64,000 nucleotides of DNA from Salana multivorans (GTDB taxonomy: Bacteria > Actinomycetota > Actinomycetes > Actinomycetales > Beutenbergiaceae). The stretch lies in the NCBI RefSeq assembly GCF_003751805.1, contig NZ_RKHQ01000001.1:868001-932000 (forward strand), in the 5' to 3' direction. Made by a program: the position numbers and the translations under genes. Shown here in pieces: positions 8,793 through 20,807 of the stretch (its first letter is position 1; each line of letters begins with the position of its first letter). A model generated the notes under the pieces. The model saw nothing but the letters and a program-made list of their open reading frames with translations, had not been told where the DNA came from and ran no database searches.

Positions 8793-10544
8793 ATGCCTGA
8801 CACACGATCCACCCTCGACCTGCCGCCCGGCCCCGCGTTCATGCTCGACGGGGACGAGGAGCTGTTCGTCCTGCCGTCGGACGCCGACCACGGCGAGCTC
8901 GTCGGGCGCGGGCGATGCTGGTTCCTGCCGGAGTCGCCGACGTCGAGCGAGCCGGCCTGGCTCGTCGAGGCCGACGGCGCGATCGTCGCCCGCCGCACCG
9001 GGACGGGCTGGCGCGTGGAGACCGATGGCCCGCCGACGCGGACCGCGCACCGTCCGCGCCCGCACGCGGACGTCACGGGGGCACCGTTCCTCCTCGACCT
9101 CCCCGGCGGGGAGCTGCTCGCCGACGCCTTCGCCGGCTTCTACTGGGGCACGATGCTGCCGAGCGTCATCGAGCGCACCGCGGCGAAGGACTACCCGGAC
9201 GCCGACGGCTACGTCGCCTCCACGCTCGCGAGCACCTACCTCGGCACCTACCCGGACGTCGACCACGAGTTCCAGATCAAGGGCCGGCTCGCCTGGGGCA
9301 GCCGGCTCGACCTGGACGTCGTGCGGCGCATGATCGAGCTGCAGCTCCGGATGATGCGCGAGGACCCGACGGGGCTGTGGCGCGACCCCTGCGCCGTGCA
9401 GCCCGACGGCACCCGCGAGTACCACGTGCGCCGCAACAGCATGGACGGGCGCGAGAACGCCGTGATGTTCCTCGTCACGGGCAACATCGAGGTGCTCGAG
9501 TCGATCTGGCTGTACGTCGCGCGCACGAAGGACGTCGCGTGGCTGGCCGCGCGGATCCACGACGTCGAGGGCGCGGCGTCCGGGATCGAGGAGTACATCG
9601 ATGCCGGCGGACGGCTGTGGGGCGACGTCTACTACGAGGACCAGGTCATCAAGGACGGCCGCGAGACCATGGCGCAGGCCCTCGCGGTCCGCTCCTACGG
9701 ACTGCTCGCCGAGCTCGAGGACCTGCTCCACCGCGACGACCGGGCCGTCGCCTACCGAGCCCTCCGGGATCGCCTGGCCGCGTCCCTGCGCGACCCCCTC
9801 CCGTCGGGGTGGTGGGACGCCGACGAGCTGCGCTTCGTCGACTGGGTCGATCGCTCGGGGCGGGTGCACGACCACATCCACCTGCTCGCCAACGTGCTGC
9901 CGGTGCTCGCGGGCGCCGCCGACGCCGAGCAGGAGCGCGCCGTCGAGGCGCTCGTGCAGCGGGAGCTGGCCGAGTTCCAGCGGTTCCCGACGTTCCTCTC
10001 GGCGCGGATCGCGGACTACACCGACAGCGAGATCGGCGACGGCGGCCCGTACGACCTGTGCGCGGCCGGGCGGTACTGGTGCTGGGACGCGGCCTACTGG
10101 TGGCACCGGCGCGACGGACGGATGCTGCGGGACCAGCTCGACCGGGTGGCGGCGCAGGGGGCCGCCGACGGCTACGTCATGGGCGAGCGGTACGACATGG
10201 ACCACGTGTACTACGTCGACGGCTCCCCCTGGCACGGCGCGGCGCACTACTACGAGTACCCGTGCGTGTACTCGTGGGTGCTCGTGCACGACTACCTCGG
10301 CATCCGCCCCGCGCTGGACGTCGACCTCGTGATCGCCCCGCGGCTGACCGAGGTCGGGACGGTGGAGCTGGGCGCGTTCGGGGTGCGGTACACCCACGCG
10401 GCCGACGGCTTCACGCTCGAGAACCTCGCCGGCTCGCCCCGGACCTTCCGCGTCGACCTGAGCGCCCTGCATCCGGGTGCGCCCGAGCGCGTCGTCGAGA
10501 TCGCGGCCGGCGGGGCCGTCGTCCTCGACGGGGCCGCCTCGTGA
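8793..10544 (+). CDS. Six-hairpin (alpha/alpha)6-barrel glycosidase-like protein
   Basis: 583 aa, no signal peptide, so cytoplasmic. The middle part is a run of alternating helices with aromatic-rich turns (GGPYDLCAAGRYWCWDAAYWWHRRDG; YYVDGSPWHGAAHYYEYPC) as in six-hairpin glycosidases of clans GH-L/GH-M/GH-Q. The C-terminus is beta-rich (LGAFGVRYTHAADGFTLENL), as seen at the end of GH94/GH36-like enzymes. I cannot assign a GH family or catalytic pair with confidence. First gene of a two-gene operon overlapping the next by 4 bp; LacI-type control. Probable role: hydrolysis of an imported oligosaccharide. ATG 8793 is chosen; a GTG at 8781 is possible. Confidence 0.65.
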   Translation: MPDTRSTLDLPPGPAFMLDGDEELFVLPSDADHGELVGRGRCWFLPESPTSSEPAWLVEADGAIVARRTGTGWRVETDGPPTRTAHRPRPHADVTGAPFLLDLPGGELLADAFAGFYWGTMLPSVIERTAAKDYPDADGYVASTLASTYLGTYPDVDHEFQIKGRLAWGSRLDLDVVRRMIELQLRMMREDPTGLWRDPCAVQPDGTREYHVRRNSMDGRENAVMFLVTGNIEVLESIWLYVARTKDVAWLAARIHDVEGAASGIEEYIDAGGRLWGDVYYEDQVIKDGRETMAQALAVRSYGLLAELEDLLHRDDRAVAYRALRDRLAASLRDPLPSGWWDADELRFVDWVDRSGRVHDHIHLLANVLPVLAGAADAEQERAVEALVQRELAEFQRFPTFLSARIADYTDSEIGDGGPYDLCAAGRYWCWDAAYWWHRRDGRMLRDQLDRVAAQGAADGYVMGERYDMDHVYYVDGSPWHGAAHYYEYPCVYSWVLVHDYLGIRPALDVDLVIAPRLTEVGTVELGAFGVRYTHAADGFTLENLAGSPRTFRVDLSALHPGAPERVVEIAAGGAVVLDGAAS

Positions 10545-12238
10545 CCACGCGGCTCGACCTCGACCTCGCGTCCACCCCGTTCAGCCGTCGCGGGTCCTAC
10601 CTGGCGGTGTCCCGGCTGGCCGACGGCGTGTTCCTGCGGACCGTGCGCGGCAACGTGCGCGAGCGCGACCTCGTCCGGATCCTCGTCGACGGGGACGCGG
10701 CGCCGGCCGCCGTGGCGCGGCCGGGGCTGCTGTCGCTGCGCAGCGGTGGGACCGAGGTGGAGCTCGCGCTGGCCGGCAGCGGCCGCGCGCTCGTCCGCGT
10801 CACCGGCGGCTCGGCCGTGCTCGACCTGCAGGTGGGCTCGCAGTACGACGTCGTGCTGCGGGAGCGCGCGGACGTGTGGCGCTTCGTCGCGAGCGGAGCG
10901 AACCGCAACTATCGGCTCGCCGTCACCGGGTCCGCGCGGCTCGAGACGGGGTGGGACGGGGTCAAGGACGCCTCGGCCCGGCTCGTCCTGGACGCGACGT
11001 CCCGGCCGGTCGTCGTGACGATCGACGAGTTCGGCATCAGCGCCGCGCCGTTCGAGCCGGCGTCGATCGATGCGGTCGCGGCCGAGGCGGACGCCGAGTA
11101 CGCGGCCTGGTCCGCGCGGCACGGTCACCGCGACGGGGACCCGGCGGTGCGCTCGGCGGCCCGGCTGGCCGCGTTCGTCACGTGGGCCGCCCTGGTCCCG
11201 CCCGGCGGAGCGCTGCGGCGGGAGTCGATGCTGATGTCGAAGAACCGGATGACGAACGTGTGGGCGTGGGACCACTGCTTCAACGCGATGGCGCTCTGGC
11301 GCGACCCCGACGCCGCGGCCGACCAGCTCCTCACCCTGTTCGACCACCAGGACGCCGAGGGCGGTCTCCCGGACTACGTGAACGACGCTGGCATCGAGCC
11401 GAACTTCGTCAAGCCACCGATCCACGGCTGGTCGGTCGGGTTCCTGATGGACCGCGGCGGGCTCACGGACGAGGCCGTCGCCGGACTGTACGAGCCGCTC
11501 GCCCGGTGGACGGACTGGTGGTTCGCGCACCGCGTGTACGGCGCGGACGGCGTGCCGTCCTACAACCACGGCAACGACTCCGGGTGGGACAACTCGACCG
11601 TCTTCGCCGGCGGGGTCCCGGTGCAGAGCCCCGACCTGCTCGCGTTCCTCGCGCTGCAGATGTCGACCCTCGCGCGCATCGCCGACCGCGTGGGCCGTCC
11701 CGGGGACGCCGACGGCTGGCGCGTCCGCGAGCGCGCGACGGTCGACCTGCTGCTGCGGCACTTCTGGGTCGGGGGCCGGTTCGTCGCGCGTGACACGCCG
11801 TCGCAGCGCGCGATCGACTCCGCCAGCCTGCTGACGCTCATGCCGCTCGCGCTCGGCGACGCGCTGCCGGCCGACGTGTTCGACCGGTGCGTCGAGCGGC
11901 TGCTGGACGGCGGCTTCCTCACGGAGCACGGGCTCGCGACGGAGCCGATCACGAGCCGGCACTACGTGCCGGACGGCTACTGGCGCGGGCCGATCTGGGC
12001 GCCGACGACGATGCTGCTCGTCGACGGCCTGCGCCGGGGCGGGCGCGGCGACATCGCGGACGACGTCGCGCGCCGGTTCGTCGCCACGTGCACCGCGGGC
12101 GGGATGGCGGAGAACTTCGACGCGATCACCGGCGAGGGGCTCCGGGACCTCAGCATGACGTGGACCGCGTCCGTGTTCCTCCTGCTCCTCGCCACGGGCG
12201 ACGCCGAGCCAGCGGGCGACGCCGAGCCGTCGTCCTGA
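10541..12238 (+). CDS. MGH1-like/GH63-like glycoside hydrolase
   Basis: 565 aa, cytoplasmic. A beta-rich N-terminal region (residues 1-190) precedes an (alpha/alpha)6 barrel. Landmarks are WAWDHCFNAMALW, DGVPSYNHGNDSGWDNS, GYWRGPIWAPTTMLLVDGL and AENFDAITGEGLRD, the pattern of GH63/GH37-type and mannosylglycerate-hydrolase-like enzymes, where an Asp in the DNS segment and a Glu near the end act as acid and base. GTG start overlaps the upstream stop (GTGA). The pair with the preceding gene suggests two glycosidases acting in sequence on one substrate, which the sequence does not name. Confidence 0.75.
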   Translation: MTTRLDLDLASTPFSRRGSYLAVSRLADGVFLRTVRGNVRERDLVRILVDGDAAPAAVARPGLLSLRSGGTEVELALAGSGRALVRVTGGSAVLDLQVGSQYDVVLRERADVWRFVASGANRNYRLAVTGSARLETGWDGVKDASARLVLDATSRPVVVTIDEFGISAAPFEPASIDAVAAEADAEYAAWSARHGHRDGDPAVRSAARLAAFVTWAALVPPGGALRRESMLMSKNRMTNVWAWDHCFNAMALWRDPDAAADQLLTLFDHQDAEGGLPDYVNDAGIEPNFVKPPIHGWSVGFLMDRGGLTDEAVAGLYEPLARWTDWWFAHRVYGADGVPSYNHGNDSGWDNSTVFAGGVPVQSPDLLAFLALQMSTLARIADRVGRPGDADGWRVRERATVDLLLRHFWVGGRFVARDTPSQRAIDSASLLTLMPLALGDALPADVFDRCVERLLDGGFLTEHGLATEPITSRHYVPDGYWRGPIWAPTTMLLVDGLRRGGRGDIADDVARRFVATCTAGGMAENFDAITGEGLRDLSMTWTASVFLLLLATGDAEPAGDAEPSS

Positions 12239-12265
12239 GCGCAGGCGCGCGCCCGCGCCCCGGGG

Positions 12266-14628
<2,363 letters not shown>

Positions 14629-14695
14629 GGGGCAGTCCAAGACGTGAGCGACGAGCGAGAGAGGAGAGGACGGTTCGAGCGGCGACCTGCCCGCG

Positions 14696-14701
14696 ATTCT
14701 A
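14696..14701 (-). promoter_or_regulatory. -10 element of lysC-asd
   Basis: TAGAAT on the minus strand, 68 nt upstream of the lysC start. No good -35 at 16-18 bp. The intervening leader has no obvious lysine riboswitch. Confidence 0.4.
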
Positions 14702-14782
14702 GAGCCCTTCCCACCACGTGGACCCGATCCGCCCAGTCGCCGGACACCGGACCGGCCGCGACGTCCTCGGCGGCGCGCCGCG

Positions 14783-15841
14783 TCAGTCGAGGGCGCGGCG
14801 CCAGGCCTCGAGCACCCGCGCCGTGAACAGCGACTCGCCCCACGTCATCTCGGGCGCCTCGACCGCACCCGTCGCGAGCGCGACCGCGACCGCGTCGGCC
14901 TCCGCCGCCATCGGCTGGACGACGGGGACGCGAACCTCCTCGACGTCGCGCCCGACGCGGCGCAGCACGAGCCGGTCGCCGCTCCCCGTCCGGCTGCCCC
15001 AGACGTCCGGGACCTCGATGCTGCCGTGGCTGCCGTGGATCGCCACGGCGCCGTCGAGGTCGGACCGCACGGAGGTGCGCAGCGTGGCCGTCAACGACCC
15101 GATCCCGAGCGCGACGCTCGCGTGCAGGTCGACACCGGTCTCGCCGACGATCCCGGCCCGGGACAGGACGGCGACGTCCACCGCGTCCGCCGCCGCGAGG
15201 CCGTCGACCCCGGACAGGTCGGCCGCGACGGCACCGGACGCCGTCGCGACGCCGACCGCGAACGACGCGGGGTACGCGCCGACGTCGAGGATCGCGCCAC
15301 CACCGAGCGCGGGGTCGTAGAGCCGCCCGACGCCGCGGGTGTCCCGACCGCCGAACGCGGCGTCGACCAGGTGCACCTCCCCGATCGCGCCGTCGGCCAG
15401 CAGCTCGCGCAGCCGGTCGGCGAGCGGGCCGAACCGGTACTTGAACGCCTCGAGGAAGGGGACGCCGGACCTCGCGACGGCCTCGAGCATGGCGGAGCTG
15501 TCGGCCAGGCTCGGCGTCAGCGGCTTCTCGCAGAGCACGGCCTTGCCGGCCGCGAGGGACGCCTCGACGAGCCGGAGGTGGGTCGAGTTCACGGTGGCGA
15601 CGTAGACGGCGTCGACGTCGTCGTGCACGACCACCTCCTCGTACGTCCCGCTCACGGGCGCACCGTTCTCGGCGGCGAACGCCGCCGCCCGCTCCGGCGA
15701 GCGGCTGCCGACCGCGTGCAGCGTCCCGCGGCTGCTCGCGCGCAGGCCGACGAGGAAGTCGCGCGCGATGACGCCGGGCCCGAGCACCGCCCAGCGCAGG
15801 CGGGTCGGCTCGGGACGCGTCGGTGGGGTCGGTGTGGTCAT
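14783..15841 (-). CDS. Gfo/Idh/MocA family oxidoreductase
   Basis: 352 aa NAD(P)-dependent dehydrogenase of the glucose-fructose oxidoreductase/inositol dehydrogenase type. Rossmann loop [13 protein letters not shown], then [10 protein letters not shown] (the EKP motif, catalytic Lys), and a C-terminal alpha/beta domain with [12 protein letters not shown]. Substrate unknown; members oxidise sugars or dihydrodiols. The start ATG overlaps the TauE gene stop (ATGA), so the two are cotranscribed. A second, more divergent member of this family is at 54271-55284. Confidence 0.85.
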   Translation of the reverse strand: MTTPTPPTRPEPTRLRWAVLGPGVIARDFLVGLRASSRGTLHAVGSRSPERAAAFAAENGAPVSGTYEEVVVHDDVDAVYVATVNSTHLRLVEASLAAGKAVLCEKPLTPSLADSSAMLEAVARSGVPFLEAFKYRFGPLADRLRELLADGAIGEVHLVDAAFGGRDTRGVGRLYDPALGGGAILDVGAYPASFAVGVATASGAVAADLSGVDGLAAADAVDVAVLSRAGIVGETGVDLHASVALGIGSLTATLRTSVRSDLDGAVAIHGSHGSIEVPDVWGSRTGSGDRLVLRRVGRDVEEVRVPVVQPMAAEADAVAVALATGAVEAPEMTWGESLFTARVLEAWRRALD

Positions 15842-16620
15842 GACGTCCAGCCTGCAACCACGTCGTAGCCAAGTCGAATCAGCAGGCCGGCGACCACCAC
15901 GACGAGGACGACCCGGACGAAGGCGCTCCCGTTGCGGATGGCCATCCGCGCGCCGATATAGGCGCCGACGAGGTTGGCGGCGCCGACGACGAGGCCGAGC
16001 TGCCAGAGCACGGCGCCGTGCGGGATGAAGAAGATCAGGGCTCCGGCGTTGGTCGCGAGGTTGACGATCTTCGCGATCGCCGAGGCCGGGAGGAACGCGT
16101 AGCCGAGCAGGCCGACCAGCGCGAGGACGAGGAACGTGCCGGTGCCGGGCCCGAGCAGACCGTCGTAGCCGCCGATGACCAGGCCGATGCCCGCCGCCGT
16201 CCAGCGATGCCGGTTGCCCTCCCAGCGCAGCTCGGTGACGCGGCCGAGCCGGGGTCGGGCGAGGACGAGCGCGAGGACCCCGACGAGGACGACGACGATG
16301 ATCGGCCGGAACGCCGCCGCCGGGATCTGCGACGCGAGCGCCGCCCCGCCGAACGCGCCGACCAGCGCGGCGAACGCGGCGGGGAGCGCGGTCGTCAGGT
16401 CGGGCTGGAGCCGGCGGTAGTACGTCGTGGCGCTGACGCTGGTGCCGATGATCGAGGCGACCTTGTTCGTCGCGAGGGCCTGGAGCGGGGTGATGCCGGG
16501 CGTCAGGAGCAGCGCGGGGAGCTGGATGAGACCCCCGCCACCGACGACCGCGTCGACCCATCCCGCCGTCAGGCCCGCGAGGGCGAGCAGCAGGATCGTG
16601 GTGAGCTCAAGCTCCGGCAT
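15838..16620 (-). CDS. TauE/SafE family sulfite/organosulfur anion exporter
   Basis: 260 aa integral membrane protein with about eight hydrophobic helices in two repeats: GWVDAVVGGGGLIQLPALL near the N-terminus and GGYDGLLGPGTGTFLVLAL in the second half, the paired glycine-rich motifs of the TauE/SafE (DUF81) family. Members move sulfite, sulfoacetate or similar anions, but this is weakly established. ATG 16620 is chosen (MPELELTT); the start lies 14 bp inside the end of tatC. Confidence 0.85.
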   Translation of the reverse strand: MPELELTTILLLALAGLTAGWVDAVVGGGGLIQLPALLLTPGITPLQALATNKVASIIGTSVSATTYYRRLQPDLTTALPAAFAALVGAFGGAALASQIPAAAFRPIIVVVLVGVLALVLARPRLGRVTELRWEGNRHRWTAAGIGLVIGGYDGLLGPGTGTFLVLALVGLLGYAFLPASAIAKIVNLATNAGALIFFIPHGAVLWQLGLVVGAANLVGAYIGARMAIRNGSAFVRVVLVVVVAGLLIRLGYDVVAGWTS

Positions 16621-17527
16621 CGCGACGCTTCGCCCGGCGACGGTCGAGCAGCACCGAGAGGCCGAGGGCACCCCCGTAGAGCGCGAGGAGCGGGAGCGCC
16701 ATGAGGAGCATGGAGACGGCGTCGGGCGAGGGGGTCGCGAACGCGGAGAACGTGAAGATCCCGACGACCGACCAGCGCCAGCTCGCGAGCCAGACCCGGG
16801 CGCGGACGGCGCCGACCGCCGTGAGCATCACCATGAGCAGCGGGAGGAGGAACGCGAGCCCGAAGATGACGAGGAACTGCGTGACGAACGTGACGTAGTT
16901 CGCCATGTTGATGAGGTTCTCCACCTCGTCCGGGATCGCGCCGCCGAGGATCCGCGTCGCGGTGGGCAGCACGGTCCACGCGACGTACGCGCCCGCGAGG
17001 AACAGCGGAGCCCCGAACCCGACGAAGGCGAGGCCGTAGCGCTTCTCCCGCCCGGTGAGGCCGGGGGCGAGGAAGGCCCAGACCTGGTAGAGCCACCACG
17101 GGCTCGTCATGAGGATGCCGAGGAAGACGGAGACGCGGACCTTGGTGTCGAAGGCGGCGAGGACGTCCTGGAAGTTGAGCCGGGCCGGGATGCCCGCGGC
17201 CTGCATCGCGTCGATCGGCTGACGCAGCAGGTCGATGACGTGCGGGTAGACGAACCAGCCGACGGCGGCGCCGACCAGGATGCCGACCACCGCCAGGACG
17301 ACGCGGTTGCGCAGCTCGCGCAGGTGGTCGCCGAGGCTCATCCGGCCCTCGGGGTTGCTGCGACGCCGCAGGCGGGGGCGGGGTGAGCGTCGGCGCGGGG
17401 CCGCCGGGTCCTCGGTCTCCGGCGCGGGTGATGTCGCCGGGGCCCGGAGTGACGCGGCGGCGGTCACCGACGCGGTCGGGGCGGCGGCGTCAGCGCCGAC
17501 GGCGTCGAGCGGACGGGGGTCGGCCAC
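16607..17527 (-). CDS. tatC: Sec-independent protein translocase TatC
   Basis: Core receptor of the twin-arginine translocase, which exports folded proteins. The conserved N-terminus SLGDHLRELRNRV is followed by six hydrophobic helices and the FVTQFLVIFGLAFLLPL segment. From the GTG at 17527, 4 nt after the TatA stop, the protein has 306 residues with a 60-residue Ala/Pro/Arg-rich leader. The alternative ATG at 17341, directly before SLGDHL, would give the canonical length and has GAGGG upstream. The true start is open between these two. Confidence 0.93.
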   Translation of the reverse strand: MADPRPLDAVGADAAAPTASVTAAASLRAPATSPAPETEDPAAPRRRSPRPRLRRRSNPEGRMSLGDHLRELRNRVVLAVVGILVGAAVGWFVYPHVIDLLRQPIDAMQAAGIPARLNFQDVLAAFDTKVRVSVFLGILMTSPWWLYQVWAFLAPGLTGREKRYGLAFVGFGAPLFLAGAYVAWTVLPTATRILGGAIPDEVENLINMANYVTFVTQFLVIFGLAFLLPLLMVMLTAVGAVRARVWLASWRWSVVGIFTFSAFATPSPDAVSMLLMALPLLALYGGALGLSVLLDRRRAKRRDAGA

Positions 17528-17530
17528 CGC

Positions 17531-17851
17531 TCAGGAGCGGGGCAGGTTCGGGGGCTTGCCCCCCGGGGTGAACGTCGAGTCGGCGTCCCCCGCGACCGTC
17601 GACGCCGGTGGCGTCGGCGCGGTCGGTGCGGGCGGGGCGGCGGCCTCGGGACGGACCGGGACGTCCACCGGGGTGGTGGCCGACGCGTCGACGGGGGCGT
17701 CCACCGGCTCGTCCCGCAGCTCGCGGATCTCGTTCTTCATGATCTTCATCGACTTGCCGAGGTTGCGCGCGACGTCGGGCAGCCGAGTCGCGCCGAACAG
17801 GAGCAGCACGACGAGCAGGAGAAGGAGAAGGTGGGGCCACGTCAATCGCAT
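17531..17851 (-). CDS. tatA: Sec-independent protein translocase TatA/TatE
   Basis: 106 aa. One N-terminal membrane helix (LLLLLLVVLLLFGATRLPDVAR, with the conserved FG before the amphipathic helix), then a charged amphipathic helix and a long Pro/Ala/Thr-rich tail. Forms the protein-conducting part of the Tat pathway with the TatC encoded just downstream. ATG with a clear GGAGGAAG ribosome site. No tatB is nearby. Confidence 0.93.
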   Translation of the reverse strand: MRLTWPHLLLLLLVVLLLFGATRLPDVARNLGKSMKIMKNEIRELRDEPVDAPVDASATTPVDVPVRPEAAAPPAPTAPTPPASTVAGDADSTFTPGGKPPNLPRS

Positions 17852-17917
17852 CGGTCTTCCTCCGAACAGTTGCAACGAGTCTACCTTTCGACCACGGCGT
17901 CCCCGTAGGGTCGGCGC

Positions 17918-18850
17918 ATGGAAGCAGCGACGCCGGCGATCGAGGTGCGCCACGTGCGCCGCTCGTTCGGCCCGGTCCAGGCGGTGGTCGATGCGAGCTT
18001 CGCGCTCGAGCCGGGGACGGTCACGGCCCTCGTCGGGCCGAACGGCTCCGGGAAGACGACCCTCATGCTCATGCTGGCCGGGCTGCTCGGCCCCGACGCC
18101 GGCGAGATCCACGTCGAGGGCCTGTCCCTGGCGACCGAGGGAGCGCGCGCCCGCGCGGCGATCGGCTGGATGCCGGACGTGTTCGGCCAGTGGGACACCC
18201 TGACCTGCACGGAGATCCTCACGACCTTCGCCGCCGCGTACCGCGTCGCCCCCGACGTCGCGCGGGCGCGGGCGGCCGAGCTGCTCGCGCTCGTCCACCT
18301 GTCCGAGTACGCGGCGGCGCCGGCGCGCGTGCTGTCCCGGGGGCAGAAGCAGCGGCTCGGCCTGGCCCGCGCGCTGGTCAACGCGCCGCGCGTCCTGCTC
18401 CTGGACGAGCCCGCGTCCGGTCTCGACCCGCGCTCGCGGCTCGAGCTGCGCGGCATCGTCCGTCACCTCGCCGCCGAGGGCGCCGCGCTCCTCATCTCCT
18501 CGCACGTGCTCTCGGAGCTGGAGGAGATGGTCGACGGCGCGGTCTTCATCCAGCGCGGCGTCACCTCGACGGCGCCACCGCCCTCACCCGTCATGCGCTG
18601 GCGGCTGCGCGTGCTCGACCCCGAGCCGTTCGTCGCCTGGGCGACGTCGGTGGGGCTGCCCGTCATCCCCGACCCGGAGGCCGCGGCGAGCGCGACCGGG
18701 CGCAGCTTCGTCGCCGACCTGCCGAGCGAGGTCCAGGCGGCCGCCCTCCTGCGCGACGCGATCACGGCCGGCGTCGCCATCTCCCAGCTCGCGCCGGCGG
18801 CCGGGCGGCTGGAACAGGCATACCTCGCGATGGAGGCGGACCGACGATGA
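17918..18850 (+). CDS. ABC transporter ATP-binding protein
   Basis: 310 aa cytoplasmic ATPase of an ABC-2 type exporter. Walker A GPNGSGKTT near residues 45-53, signature LSRGQKQRLG (Arg in place of the usual second Gly, common in this branch), Walker B VLLLDEPASGLD and the switch His in ISSHVLSE. The C-terminal 100 residues form an extra domain as in CcmA/NatA-like ATPases. TAGGGT at 17906-17911, 6 nt before the ATG, suggests a leaderless mRNA. Its stop overlaps the permease start. Confidence 0.92.
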   Translation: MEAATPAIEVRHVRRSFGPVQAVVDASFALEPGTVTALVGPNGSGKTTLMLMLAGLLGPDAGEIHVEGLSLATEGARARAAIGWMPDVFGQWDTLTCTEILTTFAAAYRVAPDVARARAAELLALVHLSEYAAAPARVLSRGQKQRLGLARALVNAPRVLLLDEPASGLDPRSRLELRGIVRHLAAEGAALLISSHVLSELEEMVDGAVFIQRGVTSTAPPPSPVMRWRLRVLDPEPFVAWATSVGLPVIPDPEAAASATGRSFVADLPSEVQAAALLRDAITAGVAISQLAPAAGRLEQAYLAMEADRR

Positions 18851-20025
18851 CCCAGCTCCCTCCCCTCCCGCCGTCGGCTCCCGAGCCGTCACCCGCCGGA
18901 CCACCCGCCGGACCGCCCGCGGACGTCGGCGCGCCGACGACGACGCTGGCCGGGCAGCCCGCGTCGTCGTCCGTCCCGCCACCCGTCCCGCGCAGCGGGC
19001 GCCCGACGTGGTGGGGCATCCGGACGGTGGCGGTGCTCGAGGCGCGGCAGCGGCTGCGCTCGACGCGGTGGAAGGTCGCGCTCGGCGTCTGGGCGGCGAT
19101 CGTCGGCGTCGTGACGCTCGGGATCGTCATGACGATCGGCGAGATGGGCGGCGCCGACGAGACGGCCGGCCGGATCTCGTTCGGGCTCGTGCTGCTGTTC
19201 GTCCTCATGCTGGGCCTGCTGGTGGCGCCGACGCTGTCGGCCACGTCGATCAACGGCGACCGCACGACGGGAACGCTCGCCGTGCTCCAGGCCACGACGC
19301 TGTCCGCCTGGGACATCGTGCTCGGCAAGCTGGCGGCGGCATGGGTGTCGGCGCTGGCGTTCCTCGCGGTCTCGACGCCGTTCCTGCTCTGGGCGTTCGC
19401 CCTCGGCGGGACACCGATCGCCGGCGCGTTGCTCGGCGTGATCATGGTGGCGTTCGTGCTGCTCGTGGTGTGCGCGATCGCGCTGGCGATGTCGGCGCTG
19501 GTGGCGCGCACGTCCGGGTCGGCGGTCCTCACCTACCTCACGGTCGCGCTGCTCTCGATCGGGACGCCGATCGCGTTCGGGCTGACGTCGTCGTTCGTGT
19601 CGTCCGGGTACGAGGACGTGCGGGTCTACGGCTACGCGAACCCCGGCGACGACGTGTGCACCTGGCACGAGGAGTCCCGCTGGGTGACGCACACCGAGCA
19701 CACGGCGTGGATGCTCGTGCCGAACCCGTTCACGATCGTCGCCGACGCCGGTGTGCTCGGGATGCCGAGCTCCGGCTCGTCGATGGGCGACGACCCGATG
19801 TCGGTGATCAGCTACGCCGTCCGGATGACGCTCGCGGGCGGCGTCGGGGACGTCAACGAGTGCTGGAGCGACGACATGCCGTGGACGCGGGACGCCCACC
19901 CGGTGCCGTACTGGCCATGGGGCGTCGGGGTCTACGTGCTCATGGGGGCGGGGGCGACGTGGTTCGCGGCGCGGCGCCTCGCGATCCCGGCGCGCACGCT
20001 CCCCAAGGGCACCCGTATCGCCTGA
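18847..20025 (+). CDS. ABC-2 type transporter permease
   Basis: 392 aa membrane partner of the preceding ATPase (ATGA overlap). A Pro-rich N-terminal tail of about 50 residues is followed by six hydrophobic segments. SATSINGDRTTGTLAVLQATTLSAWDIVLGKL is the typical cytoplasmic helix of ABC-2 permeases in which the first membrane pair is followed by an insertion/retention signature. A large extracellular loop between the last helices has paired cysteines (DDVCTWHEE and DVNECWSDD). Transport direction is probably export; substrate unknown. Confidence 0.85.
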   Translation: MTQLPPLPPSAPEPSPAGPPAGPPADVGAPTTTLAGQPASSSVPPPVPRSGRPTWWGIRTVAVLEARQRLRSTRWKVALGVWAAIVGVVTLGIVMTIGEMGGADETAGRISFGLVLLFVLMLGLLVAPTLSATSINGDRTTGTLAVLQATTLSAWDIVLGKLAAAWVSALAFLAVSTPFLLWAFALGGTPIAGALLGVIMVAFVLLVVCAIALAMSALVARTSGSAVLTYLTVALLSIGTPIAFGLTSSFVSSGYEDVRVYGYANPGDDVCTWHEESRWVTHTEHTAWMLVPNPFTIVADAGVLGMPSSGSSMGDDPMSVISYAVRMTLAGGVGDVNECWSDDMPWTRDAHPVPYWPWGVGVYVLMGAGATWFAARRLAIPARTLPKGTRIA

Positions 20026-20044
20026 GCCGGGGCTCGGCGCGGTC

Positions 20045-20080
20045 CAGGCCGAGCAGCGCGGCTCAGGCCGAGCAGCGCGG
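20045..20080 (+). repeat. 19-bp direct repeat, two copies
   Basis: CAGGCCGAGCAGCGCGG occurs at 20045-20061 and again at 20064-20080 in the convergent gap between the ABC permease and recR. No function assigned. Confidence 0.6.
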
Positions 20081-20093
20081 TCGGGTGGCCGAC

Positions 20094-20126
20094 GGGTCGG
20101 GCCGGTGGCCAACCGGCGGCCGACCC
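20094..20126. terminator. Hairpin between convergent ABC permease and recR
   Basis: GGGTCGG-GCCGGT pairs with ACCGGC-CCGACCC around a 5-nt loop, with a 2-nt bulge on the right arm: 13 base pairs. No T-tract, which is usual for high-GC actinobacterial terminators. Position suits bidirectional termination. Confidence 0.5.
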
Positions 20127-20198
20127 GCGACCAGGCCCCGACCGGCGGCCGCGCGCGACCGGCGACGCCGGCACCGGGCCGCGCGGGCGGACGCCGAC

Positions 20199-20807
20199 TC
20201 AGGCGTTGAGCCGGACGCGACCCTCGAACGCGCGGCCGAGCGTGACCTCGTCGGCGTACTCGAGGTCGCCCCCGACCGGCAGCCCCGAGGCCAGACGCGT
20301 CACCGCCACGTCCATCGAGGTGAGCAGCCGGGACAGGTAGGCGGCGGTCGCCTCGCCCTCGACGTTCGGGTCGGTCGCGAGGATGACCTCCGTCACGACG
20401 CCGGAGGCCAGCCGCGACATGAGCTCCCTGATCCGCAGGTCGTCGGGGCCGATGCCGTCGATCGGGTTGATGGCGCCGCCGAGCACGTGGTAGCGCCCGC
20501 GGAACTCCCGGGTCCGCTCGATGGCGACAACGTCCTTCGGCTCCTCGACCACGCAGAGCTGGGTCTCGTTGCGCCGCGGGTCCTCACAGATCCGGCATCG
20601 CTCGCCCTCGGCGACGTTCCCGCAGATCTCGCAGAAGCGCACCTTGGCCTTGACCTCGAGGAGCGCGTTCGCGAGGCGGGAGACGTCCGCGGGGTCGGAG
20701 TTGAGGATGTAGAAGGCGATCCGCTGGGCGCTCTTGGGGCCGACGCCCGGCAGCCGACCCAGCTCGGCGATGAGGTCGGCGACGACGCCACCGTATCCAG
20801 CGCTCAC
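20199..20807 (-). CDS. recR: Recombination protein RecR
   Basis: 202 aa, the usual RecR length. Acts with RecF/RecO to load RecA at gaps. N-terminal helix-hairpin-helix ([15 protein letters not shown]), a C4 zinc finger (CEICGN...CRIC) and a Toprim domain with the acidic residue in [14 protein letters not shown]. The GTG start overlaps the dnaX stop (GTGA), the conserved dnaX-recR order. Confidence 0.97.
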   Translation of the reverse strand: MSAGYGGVVADLIAELGRLPGVGPKSAQRIAFYILNSDPADVSRLANALLEVKAKVRFCEICGNVAEGERCRICEDPRRNETQLCVVEEPKDVVAIERTREFRGRYHVLGGAINPIDGIGPDDLRIRELMSRLASGVVTEVILATDPNVEGEATAAYLSRLLTSMDVAVTRLASGLPVGGDLEYADEVTLGRAFEGRVRLNA

